From BP-133 sp040756995 (GTDB lineage: Bacteria > Actinomycetota > Acidimicrobiia > IMCC26256 > BP-133): DNA of 64,000 nt. The translations under genes were made by a program, and so were the position numbers. The notes under the pieces are model-generated. The model saw nothing but the letters and a program-made list of their open reading frames with translations. It was not told where the DNA came from and made no database searches. The stretch is from the NCBI GenBank assembly GCA_040756995.1, contig JBFLYK010000027.1:1-64000 (forward strand). The letters run 5' to 3'. The first letter of the stretch is position 1. Every line of letters starts with the position of its first letter. This document shows, piece after piece, positions 25,380-33,544 of this stretch.

Positions 25380-27290
25380 TCAGATCTCCACCTTGACGAT
25401 CTTCTGGATCCAGGCCATTCCGGCCACGGCCATCAGCGCCGAAGCACCGATCATCGCCCAGCCGGTGACCGACGAGAACAGGGTCTGGATGTAGTCGGGG
25501 GCGGCGGTGAGCATGAACAGGCCGAGGGCCACCGGCAGGAGGCCCATGATGACGGCCGACATGCGCCCTTCGGCGGTGAGGGCCTTGACCTCACCCCGCA
25601 TCCGGGCCCGCTGGACCATCGTGTCGCTCACGGTCTGGAGCAGCTCGGCCAGGTTCCCGCCGACCTCCCGCTGGATGCGGATGGCCATCACCGTCCATTC
25701 GAAGTCCTGGCTCTGCATTCGGGCCGCCACGTCGCCCAGCGCATCCTCGACCGGGCGGCCGAGACGGGCCTCGGCCAGCACCCGGCGCAGCTCCCGGGCC
25801 ATCGGGTCCGACGCCTCCTGGGCCACGGTCTCGACGCACTGGAGGAACGAGTACCCCGCCCGCAGCGATCCGGCGAGGAGGTTGAGCGTGTCGGGCAACT
25901 GCGTCTCAAAGGCCTTCAGCCGCCGGGCCCGCAGCGTCTTCAGGAACAACACCGGCAGGGCGGCGACCAGCCCGGCCACCATCAGCCCGACGGCGGGCGA
26001 CGGCGCGCCGAGCAGCGCCAGCAGGCCGAGCAGGACCACACCGGCGGCGTAGAAGAACAGAGCCTCGGCGGGGCGGAGCGGGACGTCGGCCTGCTCCAGC
26101 AGCCCGGCGACCTTCTGCAGCGAACCACCCCGGTCGGCGACCTTGGACGTCAGGGCCACCGCCCGCTGCACAAGCCCCGTCTCGGCCAGCGAGCCGTCGC
26201 CGTCGTGGTCGGGCTCGCCGACGTCGGCCGCGGCGGGCCGCAGGTACATGCCGAGCTGGTCCTCGAGGCGCTCGTCGCCCCGGCCGAAGACGACCAGCAG
26301 CGCGGCGGCGCCCAGCCCGGCGGCCAGTCCGGCCAGGAGCAGCACGAGGTACTTCGCTCCCGACCCGGAGAACGGGCCCTGCGCCGGCGCCACCGGACGG
26401 GGTGAGGAGGCCACGCCGGTCGAACCGGCCCGGGCCTGCACCTCGGCGGTCAAGGCACCGACGGTCAGGTCCACGGAGAGCGCCCCGCCGGGGCCGGTGG
26501 AGGTGTAGCGGACCTCGTACTGGTTCTCGATGGCGGCCCGGATGCGGCCGAACTGGACGCCGAGGTCGGCGGGATCGGTGCTGGCCGAGAAGGAGCCGCC
26601 GGAGGCTCCGGACAGGCCGGCGAGGCGGCTCGGGTCGAAGTCGTCGGAGGCGATGCCCACGGCGAACACGGCGGCGTGGGCACCGGTGAGGGCGGCGACC
26701 GCCTGCGCCTCCGTGGTGGTGGAGACGGAGTCGGCGCCGTCGGAGAGGAGGACGACGTTGGCCTGAAGGTCCGGCCGGTCGTCGTAGAGGTGGGCGGCCA
26801 CCGCCAGCCCGTCCCACAGCGCCGTCTCGCCGTCGGCCTGGAGGGCGTCGACCGCCGCGGTCAGGGCGGCGGCGTCCTGGGTGAAGTCCTGGCGGACGGT
26901 GGCCTGGCTGGCCACCGACACCAGTGCGGTCCACTCGTTGGCCGCCCGGGATGCGATGAACTGGCGGGCGGCGGCCTTCGCCTGGTCGATTGCTCCCCGG
27001 GAGCGCATCGAGCCGGACGTGTCGATGACCAGCACCGTGCCGACCGGGTTCGACGTCTGGCGGAGGGGCCGGACCTCAACGGCGCCGTCGGGCACCACGA
27101 CGCCGTTCTCCCGGACATGGAACTCGGTCGTCCTCGGCGCCGCGCCGTTGACGAGGACCGCCATGCGGACCTCGGGGAACCGGCTGGTGTCGACGGTCCG
27201 GACCGTGACGCCGTCGGCCCAGGCCGGCGTGGGGAGGAGTGCGACGGCCGCCACCACGAGGGCGGCGGCGACGCCGAGCGTCCGCCTCAT
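25380..27290 (-). CDS. tadB: VWA-TadB fusion, Tad pilus platform protein
   Basis: 636 aa. Signal peptide (1-25, cleavage near AWA), an extracytoplasmic von Willebrand A domain (about 83-260) with the MIDAS motif DTSGSM (Asp90, Ser92, Ser94) and a second acidic loop LLSDGADSVS, a membrane helix (about 312-336), then a complete TadB-type T2SSF module (about 415-636) with LPDTLNLLAGSLRAGYSFLQ and three more membrane helices. Canonical TadB has no VWA part. The fusion suggests a metal-dependent adhesion or assembly domain tied to the platform. Start ATG 27290 overlaps the cpaF stop by ATGA. Confidence 0.9.
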   Translation of the reverse strand: MRRTLGVAAALVVAAVALLPTPAWADGVTVRTVDTSRFPEVRMAVLVNGAAPRTTEFHVRENGVVVPDGAVEVRPLRQTSNPVGTVLVIDTSGSMRSRGAIDQAKAAARQFIASRAANEWTALVSVASQATVRQDFTQDAAALTAAVDALQADGETALWDGLAVAAHLYDDRPDLQANVVLLSDGADSVSTTTEAQAVAALTGAHAAVFAVGIASDDFDPSRLAGLSGASGGSFSASTDPADLGVQFGRIRAAIENQYEVRYTSTGPGGALSVDLTVGALTAEVQARAGSTGVASSPRPVAPAQGPFSGSGAKYLVLLLAGLAAGLGAAALLVVFGRGDERLEDQLGMYLRPAAADVGEPDHDGDGSLAETGLVQRAVALTSKVADRGGSLQKVAGLLEQADVPLRPAEALFFYAAGVVLLGLLALLGAPSPAVGLMVAGLVAALPVLFLKTLRARRLKAFETQLPDTLNLLAGSLRAGYSFLQCVETVAQEASDPMARELRRVLAEARLGRPVEDALGDVAARMQSQDFEWTVMAIRIQREVGGNLAELLQTVSDTMVQRARMRGEVKALTAEGRMSAVIMGLLPVALGLFMLTAAPDYIQTLFSSVTGWAMIGASALMAVAGMAWIQKIVKVEI

Positions 27291-28654
27291 CGGAGGGCGC
27301 CGGCGCGGCGGGAGAAGGCGTCCCCGGCGAACAGTTCGGGGCCCAGCCGGATGCCGTGGTCGGCCAGCTTCTCGGCGAACTTCGGCCGGATCCCGGTGCT
27401 CTTCAGGCTGCCCCGGAACCGCCCGTCGGCGTCGACGCCCATGGCGAAGTCGAACAGGAAGACATCCTGAAGGATGATGATGTCGCCCTCCATCCCCTGC
27501 ACCTCGCTGACGTGGGTTATGCGGCGGCTGCCGTCGCGCAGCCGGGTCAGCTGGACGATCAGGTCGATGGCCGACGCCATCTGCTCCCGGATGGCCCGCA
27601 CCGGCAGGTCCATGCCGGCCATGAGCACCATCGTCTCGATCCGGGACAGGCTGTCCCGGGGCGTGTTGGCGTGGACGGTGGTCAGTGACCCGTCGTGGCC
27701 GGTGTTCATGGCCTGGAGCATGTCGAGGGCCTCGCCGCCCCGGCACTCGCCGACGACGATGCGGTCCGGCCGCATCCGCAGGGCGTTGCGGACGAGGTCG
27801 CGGATGCGCACTTCGCCTTTGCCCTCCACGTTGGGCGGCCGGGACTCGAGCGACAGGACGTGGTCCTGGCGGAGCTGCAGCTCCTTGGCGTCCTCCACCG
27901 TGACGACCCGCTCGTCCTCGGGGATGAACGACGACAGGACGTTGAGGGCGGTGGTCTTGCCGGTGCCGGTGCCGCCGCTCACGATGATGTTGAGACGGCC
28001 CTTCACGCAGGCTTCGAGGAAACGGGCCGTCTCCGGTGTCAGCGTCCCGAAATTGATGAGGTCGTCGACGGTGAACGGGTCCTTGGCGAACTTCCGGATC
28101 GTGAGGAAGGGGCCGCCGATCGCCAGCGGCGGGATGACGGCGTTGACCCGGGAACCGTCGGGGAGGCGGGCGTCGACCATCGGCGTCGCCTCGTCGACCC
28201 GCCGGCCGACCTGGGCCACGATCTTCTCGATGATCCGCCGGAGGTGGGCCTCGTCGGCGAACGTGGCCGGCGTCCGGGTGAGCTTCCCGGCCCGTTCCAC
28301 GTAGATGCGGCCCGGGCCGTTGACCATGACCTCGCTGACATCGGGATCCTTCAGCAACGCGTCGATGGGGCCGTAGCCCAGGACGTCGTCAGTGACGTCC
28401 TGGAGAAGCCGGGCCCGGTCCGGGCCCGACAGCGGGATCCGCTCCCGGCCCAGGATGACCTGCAGGTGCTCCTGCAGCTGGCGGGAGAGTTCCTCCTCGC
28501 CGATGCGGCGGTCGTAGAGCAGCGGGCCGAGCTGGTCGATGAGCAGCTGGTGGACCCGCTGGCGGAGCTCGTCGAGGATCGGGTCCCGGCCCGCCGGAGC
28601 AGCCGCCGGGGCGTCGCCGCTCGGGATCTCGTGGAGGCGCTCGTAGAGGGACAT
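27287..28654 (-). CDS. cpaF: CpaF/TadA secretion ATPase
   Basis: 455 aa hexameric ATPase of the type II/IV secretion family that powers Tad pilus assembly. An N-terminal helical domain (1-110) precedes the ATPase core: Walker A GGTGTGKTTA, the Asp box VEDAKELQL, Walker B RIVVGECRGGE and the His box TGHDGSLTTVHANT, all intact. Cytoplasmic, docking on the TadB/TadC platform. Lies 8 nt after tadZ and overlaps the VWA-tadB start. Confidence 0.96.
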   Translation of the reverse strand: MSLYERLHEIPSGDAPAAAPAGRDPILDELRQRVHQLLIDQLGPLLYDRRIGEEELSRQLQEHLQVILGRERIPLSGPDRARLLQDVTDDVLGYGPIDALLKDPDVSEVMVNGPGRIYVERAGKLTRTPATFADEAHLRRIIEKIVAQVGRRVDEATPMVDARLPDGSRVNAVIPPLAIGGPFLTIRKFAKDPFTVDDLINFGTLTPETARFLEACVKGRLNIIVSGGTGTGKTTALNVLSSFIPEDERVVTVEDAKELQLRQDHVLSLESRPPNVEGKGEVRIRDLVRNALRMRPDRIVVGECRGGEALDMLQAMNTGHDGSLTTVHANTPRDSLSRIETMVLMAGMDLPVRAIREQMASAIDLIVQLTRLRDGSRRITHVSEVQGMEGDIIILQDVFLFDFAMGVDADGRFRGSLKSTGIRPKFAEKLADHGIRLGPELFAGDAFSRRAGALR

Positions 28655-28662
28655 GGCGGGCG

Positions 28663-29901
28663 TCAGAACCGGCCGAACAGGCCGCGGGTCTTCTTGGGCG
28701 CTTCGGCCGGCGTACCGGAGAAGAGATCGGCCAGCTGTTCGAACGACCGGGCCACGTCGGAGCGGGGGGCGTCGAGGACGACGGACACGCCCCGGTTGAC
28801 GGCCTGGGGCACCACGATGTCGCTCGGGATGTGGGCCTCGGCCCGGAAGCCGAGCGTCCTCTCCACTTCCTTGACGTCGAGCTGGACCTTCGAGTTCGAC
28901 CGGTTGACGAGCAGGCGGATGCGGGACTCGGGGATCCCGAGCCGCTGCAGCGTCTGCAGCCCCAGCTTCGTGTTCTTGACGTTGGGCAGTTCCATGCCGG
29001 CCACGACGAGGATGTCGTCGGCGGCCTCGAGGACGGCCAGCACGACGTCGTTGAACTGGGCCGGGGTGTCAATCACCACGTGGCTGCAGAACGACCGGAG
29101 GATCTCGACGATGCGCAGCACGTCGGCGCCGGCGATCCGGTCGGCCAGGGACGGGTCGAGGGGTGCCGGCAGGACGAGCAGCCCGCTCGGGTCGTGGCGG
29201 ACGAGAAGGGTCTTGAGGAACTGGGCGTCGAGGCGTTCCATGGCCGGGACGGCGTCGACGATGGTGTGGGGGGCCGAGAGCCGCAGCATGACGGCCACAT
29301 CGCCGAACTGCAGGTCGGCGTCGAGCAGCGCCACCGGCCGGTCGGACCGGCGGGCCAGGGCGACGGCCAGGTTGGTGGCCACCACGCTCTTGCCCGAGCC
29401 GCCCTTCATCGACGTCACGGTGACGACCCGGCCCTGACCCGAGGGCTCGGGGACCGGCGGCGGGGCGCCGGTCAGGGACCGGCCGACGCGGTCGACCGAC
29501 TCCGTCAGCGCCTCGCCGGTGACGGGAAACTCGAGGACGTCCCGCACGCCGGAACGGAGCGCCTCCTGGAACAGCGCGGTCGAGAGGTCGGGGGCGACGA
29601 GGATGGCGGCCACCTCCGGACGGGTCCGGGTGAGGCGGCCGATGGCGGCCAGTCCGTCGGCGTCAGCCGCCCCGAGGCCGAACACCGCCACCGTCGGCTG
29701 CCCCGGAACCTGCCGGGTGGCGAGGGCACCGGTGTCCGGGCAGGACACGACGGGGGCGACGTCCCGCAACAGGCGGGCGAAATGTTCACGGAGGGCCGGG
29801 TCGGGATCGACCACGGCCACGTCGAAGGGCAGTGGCACGGGACCCGGCGACGATACCGGCGTCTCGTCCCAATCGCGATCGGGGGGCTTGAGCAATGTCA
29901 T
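28663..29901 (-). CDS. tadZ: TadZ/CpaE-like P-loop ATPase
   Basis: 412 aa. An N-terminal receiver-like domain (about 25-150) without the full phosphorylation set, then a MinD/ParA-type ATPase with the deviant Walker A TSMKGGSGKSVVATNLAVA, LLDADLQFGD and VVIDTPAQ. TadZ proteins place the Tad machine at a cell pole or other site. Starts one nt after the cpaB stop, so the pair is coupled. Confidence 0.9.
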   Translation of the reverse strand: MTLLKPPDRDWDETPVSSPGPVPLPFDVAVVDPDPALREHFARLLRDVAPVVSCPDTGALATRQVPGQPTVAVFGLGAADADGLAAIGRLTRTRPEVAAILVAPDLSTALFQEALRSGVRDVLEFPVTGEALTESVDRVGRSLTGAPPPVPEPSGQGRVVTVTSMKGGSGKSVVATNLAVALARRSDRPVALLDADLQFGDVAVMLRLSAPHTIVDAVPAMERLDAQFLKTLLVRHDPSGLLVLPAPLDPSLADRIAGADVLRIVEILRSFCSHVVIDTPAQFNDVVLAVLEAADDILVVAGMELPNVKNTKLGLQTLQRLGIPESRIRLLVNRSNSKVQLDVKEVERTLGFRAEAHIPSDIVVPQAVNRGVSVVLDAPRSDVARSFEQLADLFSGTPAEAPKKTRGLFGRF

Positions 29902-29902
29902 G

Positions 29903-30661
29903 TCAGGAGTAGAGGTTTCCGCGGTTGACGGGCGGCACGGGCGAAGGCGTGAAGTCGGGCGGCACCAGGGTGAGGTGGATGCTGCCGGTCTCGCTGGCGT
30001 TGACCAGGCGCTCGGCGTCGAGGGCCGGCACGGCGAAGGTGACCAGGCCCGAGTCGCTGGTCGGCGCCCGGCCGGCCTGGCCTTCCGGCTTGGCGGCGGC
30101 CTGCTCGCCGGGCTGGAGCACCGTGGCGTTGCCCACGGCCAGGACCTCGACGCCCTGGACGACGAACTGCGTCTTCTTGCCCTTGGGGTCGGTGTCGTCG
30201 GGCGTGGTCAGCATCAGGTTCACCCGGTCACCGGGCACGATGAGGCGGGCGACGCCCTGCACGTCGGAGACGGCGAGGGTCACGGCCTGCATTCCCTTGT
30301 CCAGTCGCTGGGCGAACGACTCGCGGGCGAGCCGGGGCTCCACGAAGCTTCCGTCCACCACCGGGATCCCGGCGGCGAGGGGCGCCAGCGCCACCTTGCC
30401 CCGCAGCGCCTGCTCGTCGACGACGGCCCGGGCGGGATAGAACTTCCGGGGGATGCGGTCGCGGGCGATGTAGCCCTCGTCGAGGGCCCGTTCGCCGGGG
30501 AAGCCCTTGGCCACGTCTTTCTTGACCATGAGCACCTCCACCAGCTCCGCGCCCTGGAAGGCGCGCTGATCGGCGGCCGAGACGTAGCTCGCCGTGGCGA
30601 GGGCGGTGACGGCGGCCACGGCGGCGGCGACGACGAGGATCAGGAGACGGCGGCGGTTCAC
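29903..30661 (-). CDS. cpaB: CpaB/RcpC Flp pilus assembly protein
   Basis: 252 aa. N-terminal membrane helix RRRLLILVVAAAVAAVTALA, then the SAF domain (about 45-110) and the RcpC/CpaB domain with LAVSDVQGVARLIVPGDRVN. These periplasmic/cell-wall proteins are needed for pilus assembly. A GTG at 30661 is chosen over the in-frame ATG at 30739: the longer version has atypical third-position composition and would leave only 9 bp to the divergent tadE start, with no room for promoters. First gene of the minus tad arm. Confidence 0.88.
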   Translation of the reverse strand: MNRRRLLILVVAAAVAAVTALATASYVSAADQRAFQGAELVEVLMVKKDVAKGFPGERALDEGYIARDRIPRKFYPARAVVDEQALRGKVALAPLAAGIPVVDGSFVEPRLARESFAQRLDKGMQAVTLAVSDVQGVARLIVPGDRVNLMLTTPDDTDPKGKKTQFVVQGVEVLAVGNATVLQPGEQAAAKPEGQAGRAPTSDSGLVTFAVPALDAERLVNASETGSIHLTLVPPDFTPSPVPPVNRGNLYS

Positions 30662-30748
30662 GCTGGCGTTGTCGGCGCGTCGGGCGGTCGGGTTGAGTGC
30701 TTCGCCCGACTCAAGTCGCTCCGGGTCCCGTGTCGACATAGACGCGTG

Positions 30749-31216
30749 ATGTCGCTTCCCACCCGTGTCGGCCGTCATGGTCAGGCCGGGACCGCTCTGG
30801 TCGAATTTGCCATTCTCCTCCCGCTGGTCGCCCTCATCAGCTTCGGGGCGATCGACCTCGGGCGGGCCTTCCGCGCCGTGAACGAAGTCCGCAACGCCGC
30901 CCGGGAGGGCGCGGCCCACGCCCAGCTCAACCCGAGCCGCCTGGCCGGGCTGGGCTGCACCACGCCGGACACCGCCCAGTGGCACGCCCGCAACGAAGGC
31001 GGATCGGGCGGGACCACCCTGGCGATCGACGTCTCGACCCCGGGAGGGACGTTCAGTTCGGCCGACGCCGGCTGCGCCCCCCTGGCGCCGACGGCCAGCC
31101 GCGGCCAGAGCATCACCTTCACGGTCAGCCGGCCGTTCAACGTCCTCACGCCGTTCGTCCGGGCCGTGACCGGCAATCCCACCATCCGTTCGTCCGTCAC
31201 GGTGAGAGTCCAGTGA
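30749..31216 (+). CDS. tadE: TadE-like minor pilin
   Basis: 155 aa. Pseudopilin start GQAGTALVEFAILLPLVALI: a Gly, then Glu at +5 of the mature part, and a hydrophobic helix, matching TadE. The remaining extracellular part (about 45-155) has two Cys, which could form a disulfide. Minor pilins prime pilus assembly. It opens the plus arm of the locus and overlaps the next gene (GTGA). Confidence 0.88.
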   Translation: MSLPTRVGRHGQAGTALVEFAILLPLVALISFGAIDLGRAFRAVNEVRNAAREGAAHAQLNPSRLAGLGCTTPDTAQWHARNEGGSGGTTLAIDVSTPGGTFSSADAGCAPLAPTASRGQSITFTVSRPFNVLTPFVRAVTGNPTIRSSVTVRVQ

Positions 31217-32484
31217 GGCGCGGGCGGGCCGGGATGGCGGCGGCGGGCGAGGCGGGAGCGACGATGGTCGAGTTCGCGCTGGTGGCGACCCTGGCCTTCG
31301 CCGTGCTGTTCGTCGTCGCCGACCTCGGGCTGGTCGTGTTCGGCAACTCCATCGGATCGAGCGCCGCCCGCGACGGCGCCCGGGTCGGGCTGATCAACTA
31401 CGAGGACGCCGACGTCGTCGGCAGCGCCAACAACCTCGCCGTCGAGGCGGCGGTGCGGCAACGGCTCGTCGGCCTCGTCACCTTCCAGTCCGCCACGGTC
31501 GTCTGCCGGCCGGCCCACGACCTCACCGCCACCGTGCCGTGCCGGCCGGGCTCGGTCGACCTGACGCGGGGCGATCTCATCGAGGTGCGGGTCACCTGGA
31601 AACACCGGGGGGCGGCGATCTTCGGCCCGGCGATCCACTCGGCCACCGCCCGGATGGTCATCGGCGGCGCCCCGGATCTGAGCACGACGCCCACCACCGC
31701 CCCGCCCGACCGGACCACGACCACCACCGCCTCCACGACCACGACCACCGGACCGGCGGGCGACGACACCGTGGTGGCAGCCCAGATGGCCGACGCCGAC
31801 CACGACGGCCGCATCGACCGGGTGCAGGTCACGTTCTCCGGGCCACTGGACCCTTCCTGTGCCACCGGTTGGACGCTCAACAACGCACCATCGGCCGGGA
31901 CGCTGGCCGGGGTGTCGATCGCCGGCTCGACCGCCACGCTGACCCTCACCGAAGGGCCCGGTGATCCGGACACCGCCGTCGGGGCCTTCACCGTCGGCTT
32001 CGCCGGCTGTTCCGGAGTGGCTCCCTACCTGGGCGCGCCGTCGGACGGCGCCGGGCCGGTGGCCGTCTCCTTCTCCGACGCCGGGGGCGTCGACGGCAAG
32101 CCGGAGCCGGGCGACACGTTGGACATCCGGTTCTCGGAACCGCTCGCCCCGACCTGGGGCCAGCTGACGTCGGTGTCCGTCACCTTCGAGCGCAGCGGCA
32201 ACAACGACGCCACGATCTCGGTGCCGTCGCTGGTGAGCGGCACCACCTTCGGCGCCGGCACGCCCAACTATGTGGCCAAGAACCAGACCATGACGTTCGG
32301 CGGCTCAACGCTGGCCGTGGATGGCCCCACCCTGCGGCTGACCCTCGGTGCGGCCTGCACCGGCTGCCCCTACGCCGGCGTCGGCCAGGGCTCCTTCAGC
32401 TTCACCCCGGCCGGCTCCATCCGCGACGCCGCCGGCTACATCTCGATCGCGCCGATCACGGCGACGAACATCAGACTGTTCTGA
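31213..32484 (+). CDS. TadE-like pilin with extracellular C-terminal adhesin-like extension
   Basis: 423 aa. The N-terminal 150 residues are a TadE pseudopilin (GEAGATMVEFALVATLAFAV). A Thr/Pro-rich linker of about 25 residues follows (TTPTTAPPDRTTTTT), then about 240 residues of secreted beta-rich sequence. That part contains repeated Ca-binding-like acidic loops: DADHDGRIDRVQVTFSGPLD and DGKPEPGDTLDIRFSEPL, resembling SwmB/cadherin-type Ig-like modules. It could sit at the pilus tip or cell surface as an adhesin. Two Cys pairs (CAxGW, CTGCP) may be disulfides. The GTG at 31213 overlaps the tadE stop. Confidence 0.8.
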   Translation: MRRGRAGMAAAGEAGATMVEFALVATLAFAVLFVVADLGLVVFGNSIGSSAARDGARVGLINYEDADVVGSANNLAVEAAVRQRLVGLVTFQSATVVCRPAHDLTATVPCRPGSVDLTRGDLIEVRVTWKHRGAAIFGPAIHSATARMVIGGAPDLSTTPTTAPPDRTTTTTASTTTTTGPAGDDTVVAAQMADADHDGRIDRVQVTFSGPLDPSCATGWTLNNAPSAGTLAGVSIAGSTATLTLTEGPGDPDTAVGAFTVGFAGCSGVAPYLGAPSDGAGPVAVSFSDAGGVDGKPEPGDTLDIRFSEPLAPTWGQLTSVSVTFERSGNNDATISVPSLVSGTTFGAGTPNYVAKNQTMTFGGSTLAVDGPTLRLTLGAACTGCPYAGVGQGSFSFTPAGSIRDAAGYISIAPITATNIRLF

Positions 32485-32496
32485 GGTAAGGGAAAC

Positions 32497-33492
32497 GTGT
32501 TGCAGCAACGGAGAACCGACGAGCGGGGGGCGTTCACCGTCCTGGTGGCCATCAGCCTGCTCTGCCTGCTCGGGCTGACCGGCCTGATCATCGACGGGGG
32601 ACGGGCTTACGCCGCCCGGCGGGGCGTCCAGAACGCGGCCGACGTCGCCGCCCTCGCCGGCGCCGGCGCCCTCAACGACGTCCTCTTCGACAGCGCCGGG
32701 CAGGAGGCGGTGATCCACGATGCAGTGGTGGCGTCGCTGTCGGCCAACAAGGCCAACGGCACCTTCGACTGCCGGCTCGTCGACGAGACCCGCAGCGACC
32801 TCGGGCCCTGCCCCGAGTCGAACACCGGTGCGGGCCTGCCGGAGGCCGTGGCCGGCGTGTCGGTCCGGGCCCGGGACGACCAGGACGGCAGTTTCATCAA
32901 GGCGCTCGGCATCGACGGGTTCTCCGCCTCGGCGGCGGCCACCGCCCAGATCCAGGCGCTGCGGGAAGGGTCATCGCCGTTCCTCATCTGTGGGCTGGAC
33001 TCGTCCCGTCGAGGCTTCGACCCTCCGCTGCTCGTGGAGAGCGCCGGTTCGTGGGCCGTCAACCCGGCGGCGATCAACCGCACCTACGGGCTGCACGGCC
33101 CGGACGTGCCGGACTGCGGCGCCGGGAGCGAGAGCTTCAAGGGCCTGGCCGACAACTCGGTCGTCGTCCCGGTTCCCGGTTGGTGGCAGTCCGACACCGG
33201 GGTGAAGGCGGGGCCCATCCGCAACGTCGTGGCCCGCGGCGATGGGTGCGGCACCACCGAAGGGTTCGACAACTGGACCGGCTGCACGCTCGTGGTGCCG
33301 ATCTGCGTCACCGGACGGGGAACCGGGTCCGGCGCCGAGTTCTACTGCGTCCGCTTCGGCGTCTTCCGCGTCTCGCAGTCCCACGCCAACTCCCACGAGG
33401 CGGTGTTCCTCGGCGGCGGGATCGTTCGCAGCGGCCAGGGCGGCGGCAAACCGGTGGCCAACGAAGCGAGGGTCATCAAGCTGAGCCAGTGA
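32497..33492 (+). CDS. TadG-like pilus assembly protein
   Basis: 331 aa. N-terminal segment DERGAFTVLVAISLLCLLGL and the RRGVQNAADVAALAGAGAL motif are typical of the TadG/Flp-associated 'TadE/G-like' family with one membrane helix. The C-terminal 200 residues are extracellular, Gly/Ser-rich, with about eight Cys. No VWA domain was seen here; the VWA part instead sits on TadB. GTG at 32497, Shine-Dalgarno GAGGTAAGGG. Last gene of the plus arm. Confidence 0.85.
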   Translation: MLQQRRTDERGAFTVLVAISLLCLLGLTGLIIDGGRAYAARRGVQNAADVAALAGAGALNDVLFDSAGQEAVIHDAVVASLSANKANGTFDCRLVDETRSDLGPCPESNTGAGLPEAVAGVSVRARDDQDGSFIKALGIDGFSASAAATAQIQALREGSSPFLICGLDSSRRGFDPPLLVESAGSWAVNPAAINRTYGLHGPDVPDCGAGSESFKGLADNSVVVPVPGWWQSDTGVKAGPIRNVVARGDGCGTTEGFDNWTGCTLVVPICVTGRGTGSGAEFYCVRFGVFRVSQSHANSHEAVFLGGGIVRSGQGGGKPVANEARVIKLSQ

Positions 33493-33544
33493 AGCGCCAG
33501 ACGCTAGCCTCGGGCGCACCTCAGGCGACGAAGGGGGAGCGATC

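Noticed and set aside
31680..31752. ACC-rich low-complexity stretch looking like a CRISPR or microsatellite
   Set aside because: It encodes the Thr-rich linker of the TadE fusion in frame and has no spacer structure.
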